Assembly: GCA_002346525.1 (NCBI GenBank)
Contig: DDZY01000097.1
Coordinates: 7,778-14,536 of the forward strand
Reading direction: 5' to 3'
Source: Proteobacteria bacterium UBA2996
GTDB lineage: Bacteria; Pseudomonadota; Gammaproteobacteria; Arenicellales; UBA868
Length of the DNA stretch: 6,759 bases
The translations under genes were made by a program, and so were the position numbers. How positions within the stretch are numbered: position 1 is the first letter of the stretch; each line of letters opens with the position of its first letter. Below the pieces are notes generated by a model that was given only the letters and a program-made list of their open reading frames with translations, searched no databases and was not told the DNA's origin. Positions 1 to 6,759 of this stretch are shown here, one piece after another.

Positions 1-1128
1 ATGGTGTTTTGGCACCGGGACGGCTGGGCCGTTTATACGGCGGTCGAGCGGTACGTTCGAGACCTTTTGGCTGAGTACGACTACCAGGAAGTGCACACCC
101 CACAGATGCTGGACCGCAGCCTCTGGGAGCGGTCAGGACATTGGGGCAAGTTTCGGGACCACATGTTCACCACTCATGTGGATGACCGAGACTACGCCAT
201 CAAACCGATGAACTGCCCGGGGCATGTCCAACTGTTCAACCAGGGGCTTCGCAGTTATCGGGATCTGCCGATTCGCATCGCCGAATTTGGCGTGGTGCAC
301 CGAAATGAACCGTCAGGGACGCTGCATGGCCTACTGCGGGCCCGGCGCTTCACTCAGGATGATGCACACGTGTTTTGCACAGAGGATCAACTCCAGGCCG
401 AGGTCTCAACCCTGATCGAACTCACTTACCGGATGTATAAGGATTTCGGGTTTGAAGAAATTGAAGTCGCGCTGTCCACGCGGCCAGAGCAGCGTGTCGG
501 TGAGGATGCCCTGTGGGACCGCGCCGAAGAGGCACTGGCCAGGGCGCTTGACGACAAGGGAATTAAATACGTCATCCAGCCGGGCGAGGGCGCATTCTAC
601 GGACCAAAGCACGAATTTGTACTGCGTGATTCGATAGGCCGGCGCTGGCAATGTGGCACGATTCAGGTTGATTTTTCGATGCCCGGACGGCTTGGCGCTT
701 CCTACGTGACTGAGGATGGGTCAAAGCAGGTGCCCGTAATGATCCACAGGGCAATTCTCGGGTCCCTCGAGCGCTTCATCGGGATTCTGATTGAAGATAC
801 CGAGGGCAAACTGCCGTTCTGGCTGGCCCCCGTACAGGCAGTGATTCTGAACATCACGGACCGGCAACAGGCATTTGCTCTCGAAACGGAAAAATACCTT
901 AAAAAACAGGGGCTCAGAGTCGAAACTGACTTGAGAAACGAGAAAATTGGCTATAAAATTCGCGAATCTACCCTGAGACGCGTCCCTTTTCTCCTGGTGG
1001 TGGGAGATCGGGAGGTGGAACAGGGTTCCGTAGCCGTGCGCACGCGCGACGGGGAAGACCTCGGTACGATTGCTGTAGCGGACTTGCTGGATAAGTGTCT
1101 TGCCCCGAACGCAAACGCGCGGCATTAA
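1..1128 (+). CDS. thrS: Threonyl-tRNA synthetase, C-terminal 375 residues (5' end cut off by the window)
   Basis: This class II synthetase joins threonine to tRNA-Thr in the cytoplasm. The first ATG of the window is internal: it matches Met263 in the E. coli GMVFWH segment, so about 262 residues (TGS and editing domains) lie upstream. Seen here are the catalytic core (about residues 1-270) and the anticodon-binding domain (about 272-375). The three zinc ligands that also select threonine are present: Cys72 in NCPGH, His123 in DDAHVF and His249 in MIHR, at a constant offset of 262 from E. coli Cys334, His385 and His511. The motif 2 arginine is Arg101 (HRNEPSG) and the motif 3 arginine is Arg258 (GSLERF). 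The C terminus falls near E. coli residue 637 of 642, so this end is complete. The stop is 18 bases before the preferred infC start, consistent with co-transcription. Identification is firm; no key residue is missing in the visible part. Confidence 0.97.
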   Translation: MVFWHRDGWAVYTAVERYVRDLLAEYDYQEVHTPQMLDRSLWERSGHWGKFRDHMFTTHVDDRDYAIKPMNCPGHVQLFNQGLRSYRDLPIRIAEFGVVHRNEPSGTLHGLLRARRFTQDDAHVFCTEDQLQAEVSTLIELTYRMYKDFGFEEIEVALSTRPEQRVGEDALWDRAEEALARALDDKGIKYVIQPGEGAFYGPKHEFVLRDSIGRRWQCGTIQVDFSMPGRLGASYVTEDGSKQVPVMIHRAILGSLERFIGILIEDTEGKLPFWLAPVQAVILNITDRQQAFALETEKYLKKQGLRVETDLRNEKIGYKIRESTLRRVPFLLVVGDREVEQGSVAVRTRDGEDLGTIAVADLLDKCLAPNANARH

Positions 1129-1133
1129 TTTTT

Positions 1134-1139
1134 GGAGGG
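1134..1139 (+). promoter_or_regulatory. Strong ribosome binding site of infC (GGAGGG)
   Basis: GGAGGG lies just after the thrS stop and is the best Shine-Dalgarno match I found in the window. It decides the infC start. The in-frame TTG at 1132 overlaps it and the TTG at 1141 begins one base after it, so neither can be used efficiently with it. The ATA at 1147 begins seven bases after it, which is ideal spacing. A strong site of this kind would compensate for a weak start codon. Confidence 0.75.
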
Positions 1140-1146
1140 TTTGGCA

Positions 1147-1665
1147 ATAGCCGGAACAAAAGAGCAAAAGCTCAACGACGATATCACCTACGACCAGATT
1201 CGGCTGGTAGGTGACTCTGGAGAGCAGTTGGGTATTCTTTCACCTTACGAGGCCAGAAAGATCGCGGAAGAACGTGCGATGGACCTCGTAGAAATCGCAC
1301 CCAACGCAGAGCCCCCAGTATGTCGTTTAATGGACTACGGAAAGTATCTCTACGCCAGCGCTAAGAAAAAACAGGAATCGAAGAAAAAACAAAAACAGAT
1401 CACGGTAAAAGAGATCAAATTCCGGCCAGGAACCGATATCGGAGATTACGATATCAAGGTGCGGAACCTGACGAAATTCCTCGATGCAGGAAACAAGGTG
1501 AAGGTCACGCTTCGTTTTCGCGGTCGCGAGATGGCTCATCAGGAACTCGGTATGGAGATGCTGAAGCGGGTGGAAGAGGACCTTAAAGAGATTGGTGTCG
1601 TAGAACAAATGCCTAAAATGGAAGGCCGGCAGATGGTGATGGTCCTGGCCCCGGTGAAGCATTGA
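1147..1665 (+). CDS. infC: Translation initiation factor IF-3, probably with an AUA start
   Basis: IF3 binds the 30S subunit, keeps it apart from 50S and checks start-codon pairing. From the ATA at 1147 the product is 172 residues (E. coli has 180). The N-terminal domain spans about residues 8-72 and ends in the family signature [14 protein letters not shown] (60-73). A Lys/Gln-rich linker (73-84) follows, then the C-terminal domain with [14 protein letters not shown] and [12 protein letters not shown]. No ATG exists near the N terminus. The in-frame TTG codons at 1132 and 1141 overlap or abut the GGAGGG site, leaving ATA as the only well-spaced start. IF3 genes of E. coli and relatives start with AUU, a codon that IF3 itself disfavours, which gives autorepression; I infer the same control here. 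A start at 1132 would add five residues and change nothing else. The gene sits between thrS and rpmI, as in the E. coli operon. Confidence 0.95.
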   Translation: MAGTKEQKLNDDITYDQIRLVGDSGEQLGILSPYEARKIAEERAMDLVEIAPNAEPPVCRLMDYGKYLYASAKKKQESKKKQKQITVKEIKFRPGTDIGDYDIKVRNLTKFLDAGNKVKVTLRFRGREMAHQELGMEMLKRVEEDLKEIGVVEQMPKMEGRQMVMVLAPVKH

Positions 1666-1671
1666 AGCACT

Positions 1672-1698
1672 AGAGAATCACCTCAGATCCGGGGCTCT
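1672..1698 (+). promoter_or_regulatory. Candidate interrupted stem-loop between infC and rpmI (possible L20 operator)
   Basis: The 110-base infC-rpmI gap has no convincing ORF. In it, AGAG (1672-1675) can pair with CTCT (1695-1698) and CCTC (1681-1684) with GGGG (1691-1694, one G-U pair). This leaves a five-base bulge on the 5' side and a six-base loop. In E. coli, L20 represses rpmI-rplT translation by binding RNA structures upstream of rpmI that mimic its 23S rRNA site, one of them an irregular stem. The position suits such a role, but the pairing is short and I made no consensus match, so this is a suggestion only. Confidence 0.25.
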
Positions 1699-1764
1699 CA
1701 AGATGCTCACACGGCCGAAACGATAGAACAACGCAAGACATCCCAAACAGACACTCAGATTAAC

Positions 1765-1769
1765 GGAAG
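1765..1769 (+). promoter_or_regulatory. Ribosome binding site of rpmI (GGAAG)
   Basis: GGAAG ends six bases before the rpmI ATG and is the only purine-rich block close enough to act as its Shine-Dalgarno. It is also part of a possible long-range pairing with the infC coding region at 1509-1516, which would hide it from ribosomes. Confidence 0.6.
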
Positions 1770-1775
1770 CAGACA

Positions 1776-1973
1776 ATGCCAAAACTCAAAACCAATCGAG
1801 GCGCCGCCAAGCGGTTCAGTCGTACAGCGAAAGGCAAGTTCAAGCGCTCTCAGGCTTTCCTCAATCACATCCTGACGAAAAAATCGACTAAGCGTAAGCG
1901 CCAACTCCGCGAAGGCCTTCTGGTTGCTCCTGCAGACGAAGCAGCCGTTCGAAAAATGCTTCCATACGCCTAA
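1776..1973 (+). CDS. rpmI: 50S ribosomal protein L35
   Basis: This small, very basic protein of the large ribosomal subunit has 65 residues, exactly the E. coli length. It matches the family throughout: an [15 protein letters not shown] terminus, the [15 protein letters not shown] core (31-45) and the MLPYA C terminus. The start is the ATG before PKLK, preceded by GGAAG at six bases. It lies 110 bases after infC and 68 bases before rplT. In E. coli, L35 and L20 are made together under translational repression by L20, and the order here implies the same coupling. The reading frame is intact. Confidence 0.97.
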   Translation: MPKLKTNRGAAKRFSRTAKGKFKRSQAFLNHILTKKSTKRKRQLREGLLVAPADEAAVRKMLPYA

Positions 1974-2005
1974 CGCCACCACAGCATTCCTTATCGCCAA
2001 TCATC

Positions 2006-2024
2006 CCTGTCGCGTCACGGCAGG
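2006..2024 (+). promoter_or_regulatory. Hairpin in the rpmI-rplT gap
   Basis: CCTGTCG (2006-2012) pairs with CGGCAGG (2018-2024) over seven base pairs, including one U-G, around a five-base loop. No T-run follows, so it is not an intrinsic terminator. It stands 17 bases before the rplT ATG. A competing pairing exists between ATTCCT (1986-1991) and AGGAAT (2022-2027), which would disrupt its base. The rplT Shine-Dalgarno is weak (AGAG, 2032-2035), so local structure may affect rplT translation or its coupling to rpmI. It might also merely stabilise the message. Confidence 0.4.
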
Positions 2025-2041
2025 AATTAACAGAGTAGACC

Positions 2042-3524
<1,483 letters not shown>

Positions 3525-3536
3525 GCCGCACTTAGC

Positions 3537-5918
3537 ATGATCATCAGCGAAAACTGGCTACGTGAATGGGTCGAATTTGATCTCGACTTCGCATCCTTGC
3601 CCGCGGTGTTGACCGCTGCCGGACTCGAAACGGGCGTTGTCGAGGAACTTGAAGCGCTGCCCAGCAAAATCATCGCGGGCCATGTGGTTCGTGTGTCCCC
3701 ACATTCTGGTGCAGACGGCCTAACACTATGCCAGGTCGACATCGGGGGTTTGCAGCCGTGTCAGATCGTCTGCGGCGCGCCGAACGTAACCCCAGGCATC
3801 GTTGCCCCTCTTGCGAGGGCAGGGGCCCGTTTGCCGTCAGGACAAAAGATCGACGAATCGACGATTCGCGGCGAATTATCGGAGGGGATGCTCTGCTCTG
3901 CGGCCGAACTGGGACTGGAGGAACAGTCACAGGGGCTGCTTCTTCTGGATCCGGGGTTGAGGCCGGGGGAAGCTTTAAATCACCATCTGCAGCTGCCAGA
4001 TCGGCTCCTTGAGGTGGAATTGACGCCAAATCGAGGAGATTGCCTCAGTATGCTCGGGGTTGCGCGGGAGGTTGCTGCCCTGACAGGCGGCGCGCTGAAG
4101 GAGCCCAAACTACCTCGGATCCGTACCACAGAAGAGGAAACGCGCTCGATCGCACTCGATGGTAACGGGCATTGCTCCCGCTATGTTGGAAGAACGATTA
4201 CGGATGTCCGGCCAGGGGAGCGTACTCCGGATCGCATCCGGGAACGACTCAGAAGGGCGGGGCTGCGAAGTATTGGCGTGCTTGTCGATGTCAGCAACTA
4301 CATCATGCTCGAGCTCGGACAACCGATGCATGCATTCGACGGAAAGCGCCTAAAAGGTGACATTCGGGTCAGGGCTGCAAAACCCAAGGAAAAAATCAAG
4401 CTCCTTGATGGCGAGCGACTCATTTTGGATTCCGAGGCTCTGCTGATTACAGACCAGAGCGGACCGGTCGCGCTGGCGGGAATCAAAGGCGGCGCGAGTA
4501 CCATGATTCACCCGGGATCCCGAACGATCTTTCTTGAGGCCGCATTTTTCGATCCCGACGGTGTAGCACGGACCGCACGAAAATACGGCATGCATACGGA
4601 TGCGTCACATCGATTTGAGCGGGGTGTGGATTTCCTGCTGCCGGCGGAAGCAATTGATCGGGCGAGCGCGCTCATCGTTCAGATTTGTGGCGGCCGTTGC
4701 GGTCCTCGAATCGAGGCCTCCGATAAGGGCCACCTGCCTAAGCGAGGATGGGTACCGTTGCGCTCGGCAAGGCTTTCAAGAATGTTGGGGAAACGCATCT
4801 CAAGTCAAAAGGTTCTGAACATATTCGTTTCTCTTGGCATGAAATGCGAAACCACTGAGGCAGGCTGGAGAGTGAAGGCGCCAACGCACCGATTTGATGT
4901 TTCGGCTGAGCACGATCTCGTGGAAGAAGTAGCAAGACTGGTCGGCTATGACCAATTACCCTTACATCGGCCCAAGGTGTCCGCGGGTCATGGGTTGGCC
5001 CCTGAAACAAAAATGTCTCTCGGGCGGGTGAAGGATCTTCTGGTTGATCTGGGATACCGGGAAGCCATCACCTATAGTTTTGTCTCCCCGGACATGCAAA
5101 GACATCTTCCGGGGTACCGGTCGGCCATCAGGCTAAAAAACCCGATCTCCGTTCACATGGCACAGATGCGGGTCTCACTTCTCCCCGGGCTGCTCGAAGC
5201 GCTCGCCACCAATGCACGCCGTCAGCTCAAGGATATAAGACTTTTTGAGACGGGGCACATTTACCGGAAAAAGAGAAACTCAGCAGAAGAGAGGCAACGG
5301 CTTGCCGGCGTGCTGACCGGTTCCTCGTCCGGGGTTTCCTGGGATCAGCCGGTGAGGCCGGCGGATTTCTTTGATGCTAAAGGAGATGTAGAGCGACTTT
5401 TGAACTTTATTCATCGAGGGATTGAATCTGAGTTCGTTCCGATAGTCGATAAGACATATCAAACAGGGCAATGTGCCCAAATTCGATTAAACGGGAAGGA
5501 GATTGGTCGACTTGGGCGCATTTCAGACGCTTTATTGGAGGAAATCCAAGTTGGAGGCCGTGTTTTCGGCTTCGAATTGGATTGGGGCGAAATCGAAAGG
5601 ATTCAGTCACCCCAATATAGTGCAGTCTCACGCTATCCTACCGTTACCAGAGATATTTCAATCGTGATATCAGAGGCAACCGTCTCTGCCGAAGCGACGG
5701 AGGTGATCGAAGCGGCGTCGGGCGATCTTTTGGTGGACCTACGACTCATCGATCTCTATGCCGACGCCGGAATTGAGCGTGGGAAAAAATCCCTGACATA
5801 TCGCTTGACGTTACAGTCGAATTATCGCAATCTTACAGATGAGGAGGCTGATCAGTTCATCGACACGGTTTTAGCAAGTCTGGAAGAACATGTCGGTGCT
5901 GCGCTTAGGTCCGGGTAA
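3537..5918 (+). CDS. pheT: Phenylalanyl-tRNA synthetase beta subunit
   Basis: PheT partners PheS in tRNA binding and hydrolyses mischarged Tyr-tRNA-Phe. The product has 793 residues (E. coli 795) with all usual domains in order: an N-terminal segment, an EMAP/OB-type tRNA-binding domain (about 43-150), the B3/B4 editing domain (about 212-390), the B5 domain (about 404-476), a catalytic-like core domain (about 490-680) and a C-terminal FDX-ACB anticodon-binding domain (about 697-792). Editing-site residues align at the same numbers as in E. coli: His265 (QPMHAFD), Glu334 (FLEAAFF), Thr354 and Ala356 (HTDASHRFERG), so editing should be intact. The start is the ATG 12 bases after the pheS stop. 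The nearest purine triplet is a GAG overlapping that stop, too far for a good Shine-Dalgarno, so coupling to pheS is likely and fits the need for equal subunit amounts. Confidence 0.98.
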   Translation: MIISENWLREWVEFDLDFASLPAVLTAAGLETGVVEELEALPSKIIAGHVVRVSPHSGADGLTLCQVDIGGLQPCQIVCGAPNVTPGIVAPLARAGARLPSGQKIDESTIRGELSEGMLCSAAELGLEEQSQGLLLLDPGLRPGEALNHHLQLPDRLLEVELTPNRGDCLSMLGVAREVAALTGGALKEPKLPRIRTTEEETRSIALDGNGHCSRYVGRTITDVRPGERTPDRIRERLRRAGLRSIGVLVDVSNYIMLELGQPMHAFDGKRLKGDIRVRAAKPKEKIKLLDGERLILDSEALLITDQSGPVALAGIKGGASTMIHPGSRTIFLEAAFFDPDGVARTARKYGMHTDASHRFERGVDFLLPAEAIDRASALIVQICGGRCGPRIEASDKGHLPKRGWVPLRSARLSRMLGKRISSQKVLNIFVSLGMKCETTEAGWRVKAPTHRFDVSAEHDLVEEVARLVGYDQLPLHRPKVSAGHGLAPETKMSLGRVKDLLVDLGYREAITYSFVSPDMQRHLPGYRSAIRLKNPISVHMAQMRVSLLPGLLEALATNARRQLKDIRLFETGHIYRKKRNSAEERQRLAGVLTGSSSGVSWDQPVRPADFFDAKGDVERLLNFIHRGIESEFVPIVDKTYQTGQCAQIRLNGKEIGRLGRISDALLEEIQVGGRVFGFELDWGEIERIQSPQYSAVSRYPTVTRDISIVISEATVSAEATEVIEAASGDLLVDLRLIDLYADAGIERGKKSLTYRLTLQSNYRNLTDEEADQFIDTVLASLEEHVGAALRSG

Positions 5919-5962
5919 TCAACACCCGCATCCAAGCAGTTATGTAGATGCAAAAGATAATA

Positions 5963-6298
5963 ATGAGTAACACCATCACCAAAGCCGACCTCGCGAACAC
6001 CTTGTTTGATGAACTTGGTCTCAACAAACGCGAGGCTAAAGAGTTCGTTGAACTTTTCTTCGAGAAAATCCGTCAGGCTCTCGAATCGGGAGAAACTGTT
6101 AAGCTGTCAGGATTCGGCGGATTTGCCATTCGTGAAAAAAATAGCCGACCCGGTCGGAATCCAAAAACCGGTGAGACGGTTCCTGTGTGTGCGCGCAGGG
6201 TTGTTACCTTCCGCGCAAGTCAGAAGGTTAAGAACCAAGTCGGCGCCAATACCGATCGGATTGATTCGCTGGTCGCTGAGGAACAAGTGTTATCGTGA
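5963..6298 (+). CDS. ihfA: Integration host factor alpha subunit
   Basis: IHF-alpha pairs with IHF-beta and bends DNA sharply at specific sites, acting in recombination, replication and transcription. From the ATG at 5963 the product has 111 residues (E. coli 99). It shows the helical body ([20 protein letters not shown]), the HU/IHF signature [20 protein letters not shown] (50-69) and the DNA-intercalating Pro67 of the beta arm. The [17 protein letters not shown] helix and RPGRNPKTG arm favour the alpha over the beta subunit, as does the position after pheT, shared with E. coli. An in-frame ATG at 5948 would add five residues (MQKII) but lacks any ribosome binding site; 5963 fits the family N terminus, with only weak AAAGA before it. 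The C-terminal tail after Val93 is longer and more acidic than in E. coli, and Cys76 replaces the usual Thr in the PITARRVV-type segment. It overlaps the next gene by four bases. Confidence 0.94.
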   Translation: MSNTITKADLANTLFDELGLNKREAKEFVELFFEKIRQALESGETVKLSGFGGFAIREKNSRPGRNPKTGETVPVCARRVVTFRASQKVKNQVGANTDRIDSLVAEEQVLS

Positions 6299-6672
6299 CC
6301 ATGCTCGACCCCGGGACCGAAGATCTGCCGCCCATACCCGGTAAGCGATATTTCACTATTGGTGAAGTTGGCCAGTTGTGCTTAGTGAAACCACATGTGT
6401 TGCGGTATTGGGAGCAGGAGTTTCCCCAACTTCAGCCCGTTAAACGACGAGGTAACCGAAGATATTACCAGCGCCACGAAGTCGAACTTATCCGGACCAT
6501 ACGAAAACTTCTATACATTGAAGGCTATACGATCAGCGGCGCGTGCAATCAGCTCAATGCGGCCGGCGCGGACCAAACCGGGGTCGACGCATCGACCGGC
6601 CGACTGAGTGACCGGGACGTTGACGAACTGGTGACAGAGCTGGAAGAAATAGCGCAACTTCTGAGAGCCTAG
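6295..6672 (+). CDS. MerR-family transcriptional regulator, short form
   Basis: This is a DNA-binding regulator whose target and signal are unknown. From GTG 6295 it has 125 residues. An N-terminal winged helix-turn-helix begins at [21 protein letters not shown] (17-37, helix-turn-helix [19 protein letters not shown]) with the wing at [14 protein letters not shown] (50-63); [15 protein letters not shown] is typical of the MerR family. A linker (90-105) and a short acidic helix (106-123), suited to dimer formation, follow. The cysteine-rich metal-binding end of metal-sensing MerR proteins is absent; only Cys29 and Cys84 occur. GTG shares four bases with the ihfA stop (GTGA) and has GAGGAA eleven bases before it. 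ATG 6301 is the alternative and matches the N terminus I recall for Pseudomonas homologues (MLEP...). The gene recurs after ihfA in many gammaproteobacteria, so it is probably native rather than recently acquired. Confidence 0.93.
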   Translation: MTMLDPGTEDLPPIPGKRYFTIGEVGQLCLVKPHVLRYWEQEFPQLQPVKRRGNRRYYQRHEVELIRTIRKLLYIEGYTISGACNQLNAAGADQTGVDASTGRLSDRDVDELVTELEEIAQLLRA

Positions 6673-6677
6673 TGTTT

Positions 6678-6683
6678 TACAAT
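6678..6683 (+). promoter_or_regulatory. Possible -10 element for the tRNA-Pro gene (TACAAT)
   Basis: TACAAT differs by one base from the sigma-70 -10 consensus and ends ten bases before the tRNA 5' end. No recognisable -35 element stands 16-18 bases upstream, and there is no GC-rich discriminator, so this is weak. The tRNA could instead be cut from the ihfA-merR transcript, because no terminator separates them. Confidence 0.25.
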
Positions 6684-6693
6684 TACTCTCTTT

Positions 6694-6759
6694 CGGGGCG
6701 TAGCGCAGCCTGGTAGCGCACCGCAATGGGGTTGCGGTGGTCGGAGGTTCAAATCCTCT
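6694..6759 (+). tRNA. tRNA-Pro with anticodon GGG, 3' end cut off by the window
   Basis: It reads the proline codons CCC and CCU. The cloverleaf is plain: 5' acceptor strand CGGGGCG (6694-6700), D arm GCGC/GCGC with AGCCTGGTA loop, anticodon stem CCGCA/TGCGG (6721-6725, 6733-6737), seven-base loop ATGGGGT with GGG at 6728-6730 and G37 after it, a five-base variable region, and T arm GGAGG/CCTCT with loop TTCAAAT. It starts with C, like other bacterial tRNA-Pro. Sixty-six bases are present; the 3' acceptor strand, expected CGCCCCG plus A, and any encoded CCA lie beyond the edge. It closely resembles E. coli proL. It begins 21 bases after the MerR gene. Confidence 0.96.

Noticed and set aside
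721..1167. Long minus-strand open frame opposite thrS, and similar ones opposite pheS and pheT.
   Set aside because: They are shadows of strongly conserved plus-strand genes, with no recognisable domains and no independent regulatory signals.
1363..1391. Duplicated AAGAAAAAACA in infC, containing the AAAAAAC heptamer that can promote -1 frameshifting.
   Set aside because: The heptamer is not in the required phase (the frame reads AAG AAA AAA CAG), and the Lys/Gln-rich linker is normal for IF3. The repeat reflects lysine codons.
4326..4335. ATGCATGCAT palindromic run in pheT.
   Set aside because: It encodes the conserved PMHAF editing-site segment and is only ten bases, so coding explains it.
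5917..5929. AATCAA after pheT as half of an IHF site, suggesting ihfA autoregulation.
   Set aside because: The second half (TTR) is absent; the bases there are CGC. Half sites are common by chance.

Overview
This window is a conserved translation-and-nucleoid operon, almost certainly from a gammaproteobacterium. The order thrS (3' part), infC, rpmI, rplT, pheS, pheT, ihfA, a short MerR-type regulator and tRNA-Pro, all on the + strand, is the classic arrangement of that class. The proteins align closely with E. coli ThrS, IF3, L35, L20, PheS, PheT and IHF-alpha. The MerR gene and tRNA-Pro(GGG) after ihfA resemble the Pseudomonas-type layout, so I infer a non-enteric lineage; the species cannot be named from this sequence.

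Layout: 1-1128 encodes the catalytic and anticodon-binding domains of threonyl-tRNA synthetase, with its N-terminal part cut off by the window edge. 1147-1665 encodes IF3, most likely started at an AUA codon behind a strong Shine-Dalgarno. 1776-1973 and 2042-2401 encode ribosomal proteins L35 and L20, each preceded by a short non-coding gap that can fold. 2402-2492 is the pheS leader. It carries a very clear intrinsic terminator (attenuator) and a small Phe-containing ORF whose stop codon overlaps the pheS start. 2493-3524 and 3537-5918 encode the alpha and beta subunits of phenylalanyl-tRNA synthetase. 5963-6298 encodes IHF-alpha, 6295-6672 the MerR-family protein, and 6694-6759 is a tRNA-Pro(GGG) gene cut off before its 3' acceptor strand.

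The genes join aminoacylation (Thr, Phe), translation initiation (IF3), large-subunit assembly (L20, L35) and a nucleoid protein that in E. coli also regulates this region. No stretch above 300 bases lacks a gene. No mobile element, CRISPR array, defence gene or orphan coding region was seen. I found no new multi-gene system. The points worth a second look are regulatory: the AUA start of infC, the unusual geometry of the pheS leader, candidate L20 operator structures around rpmI, and the four-cysteine insertion in PheS.
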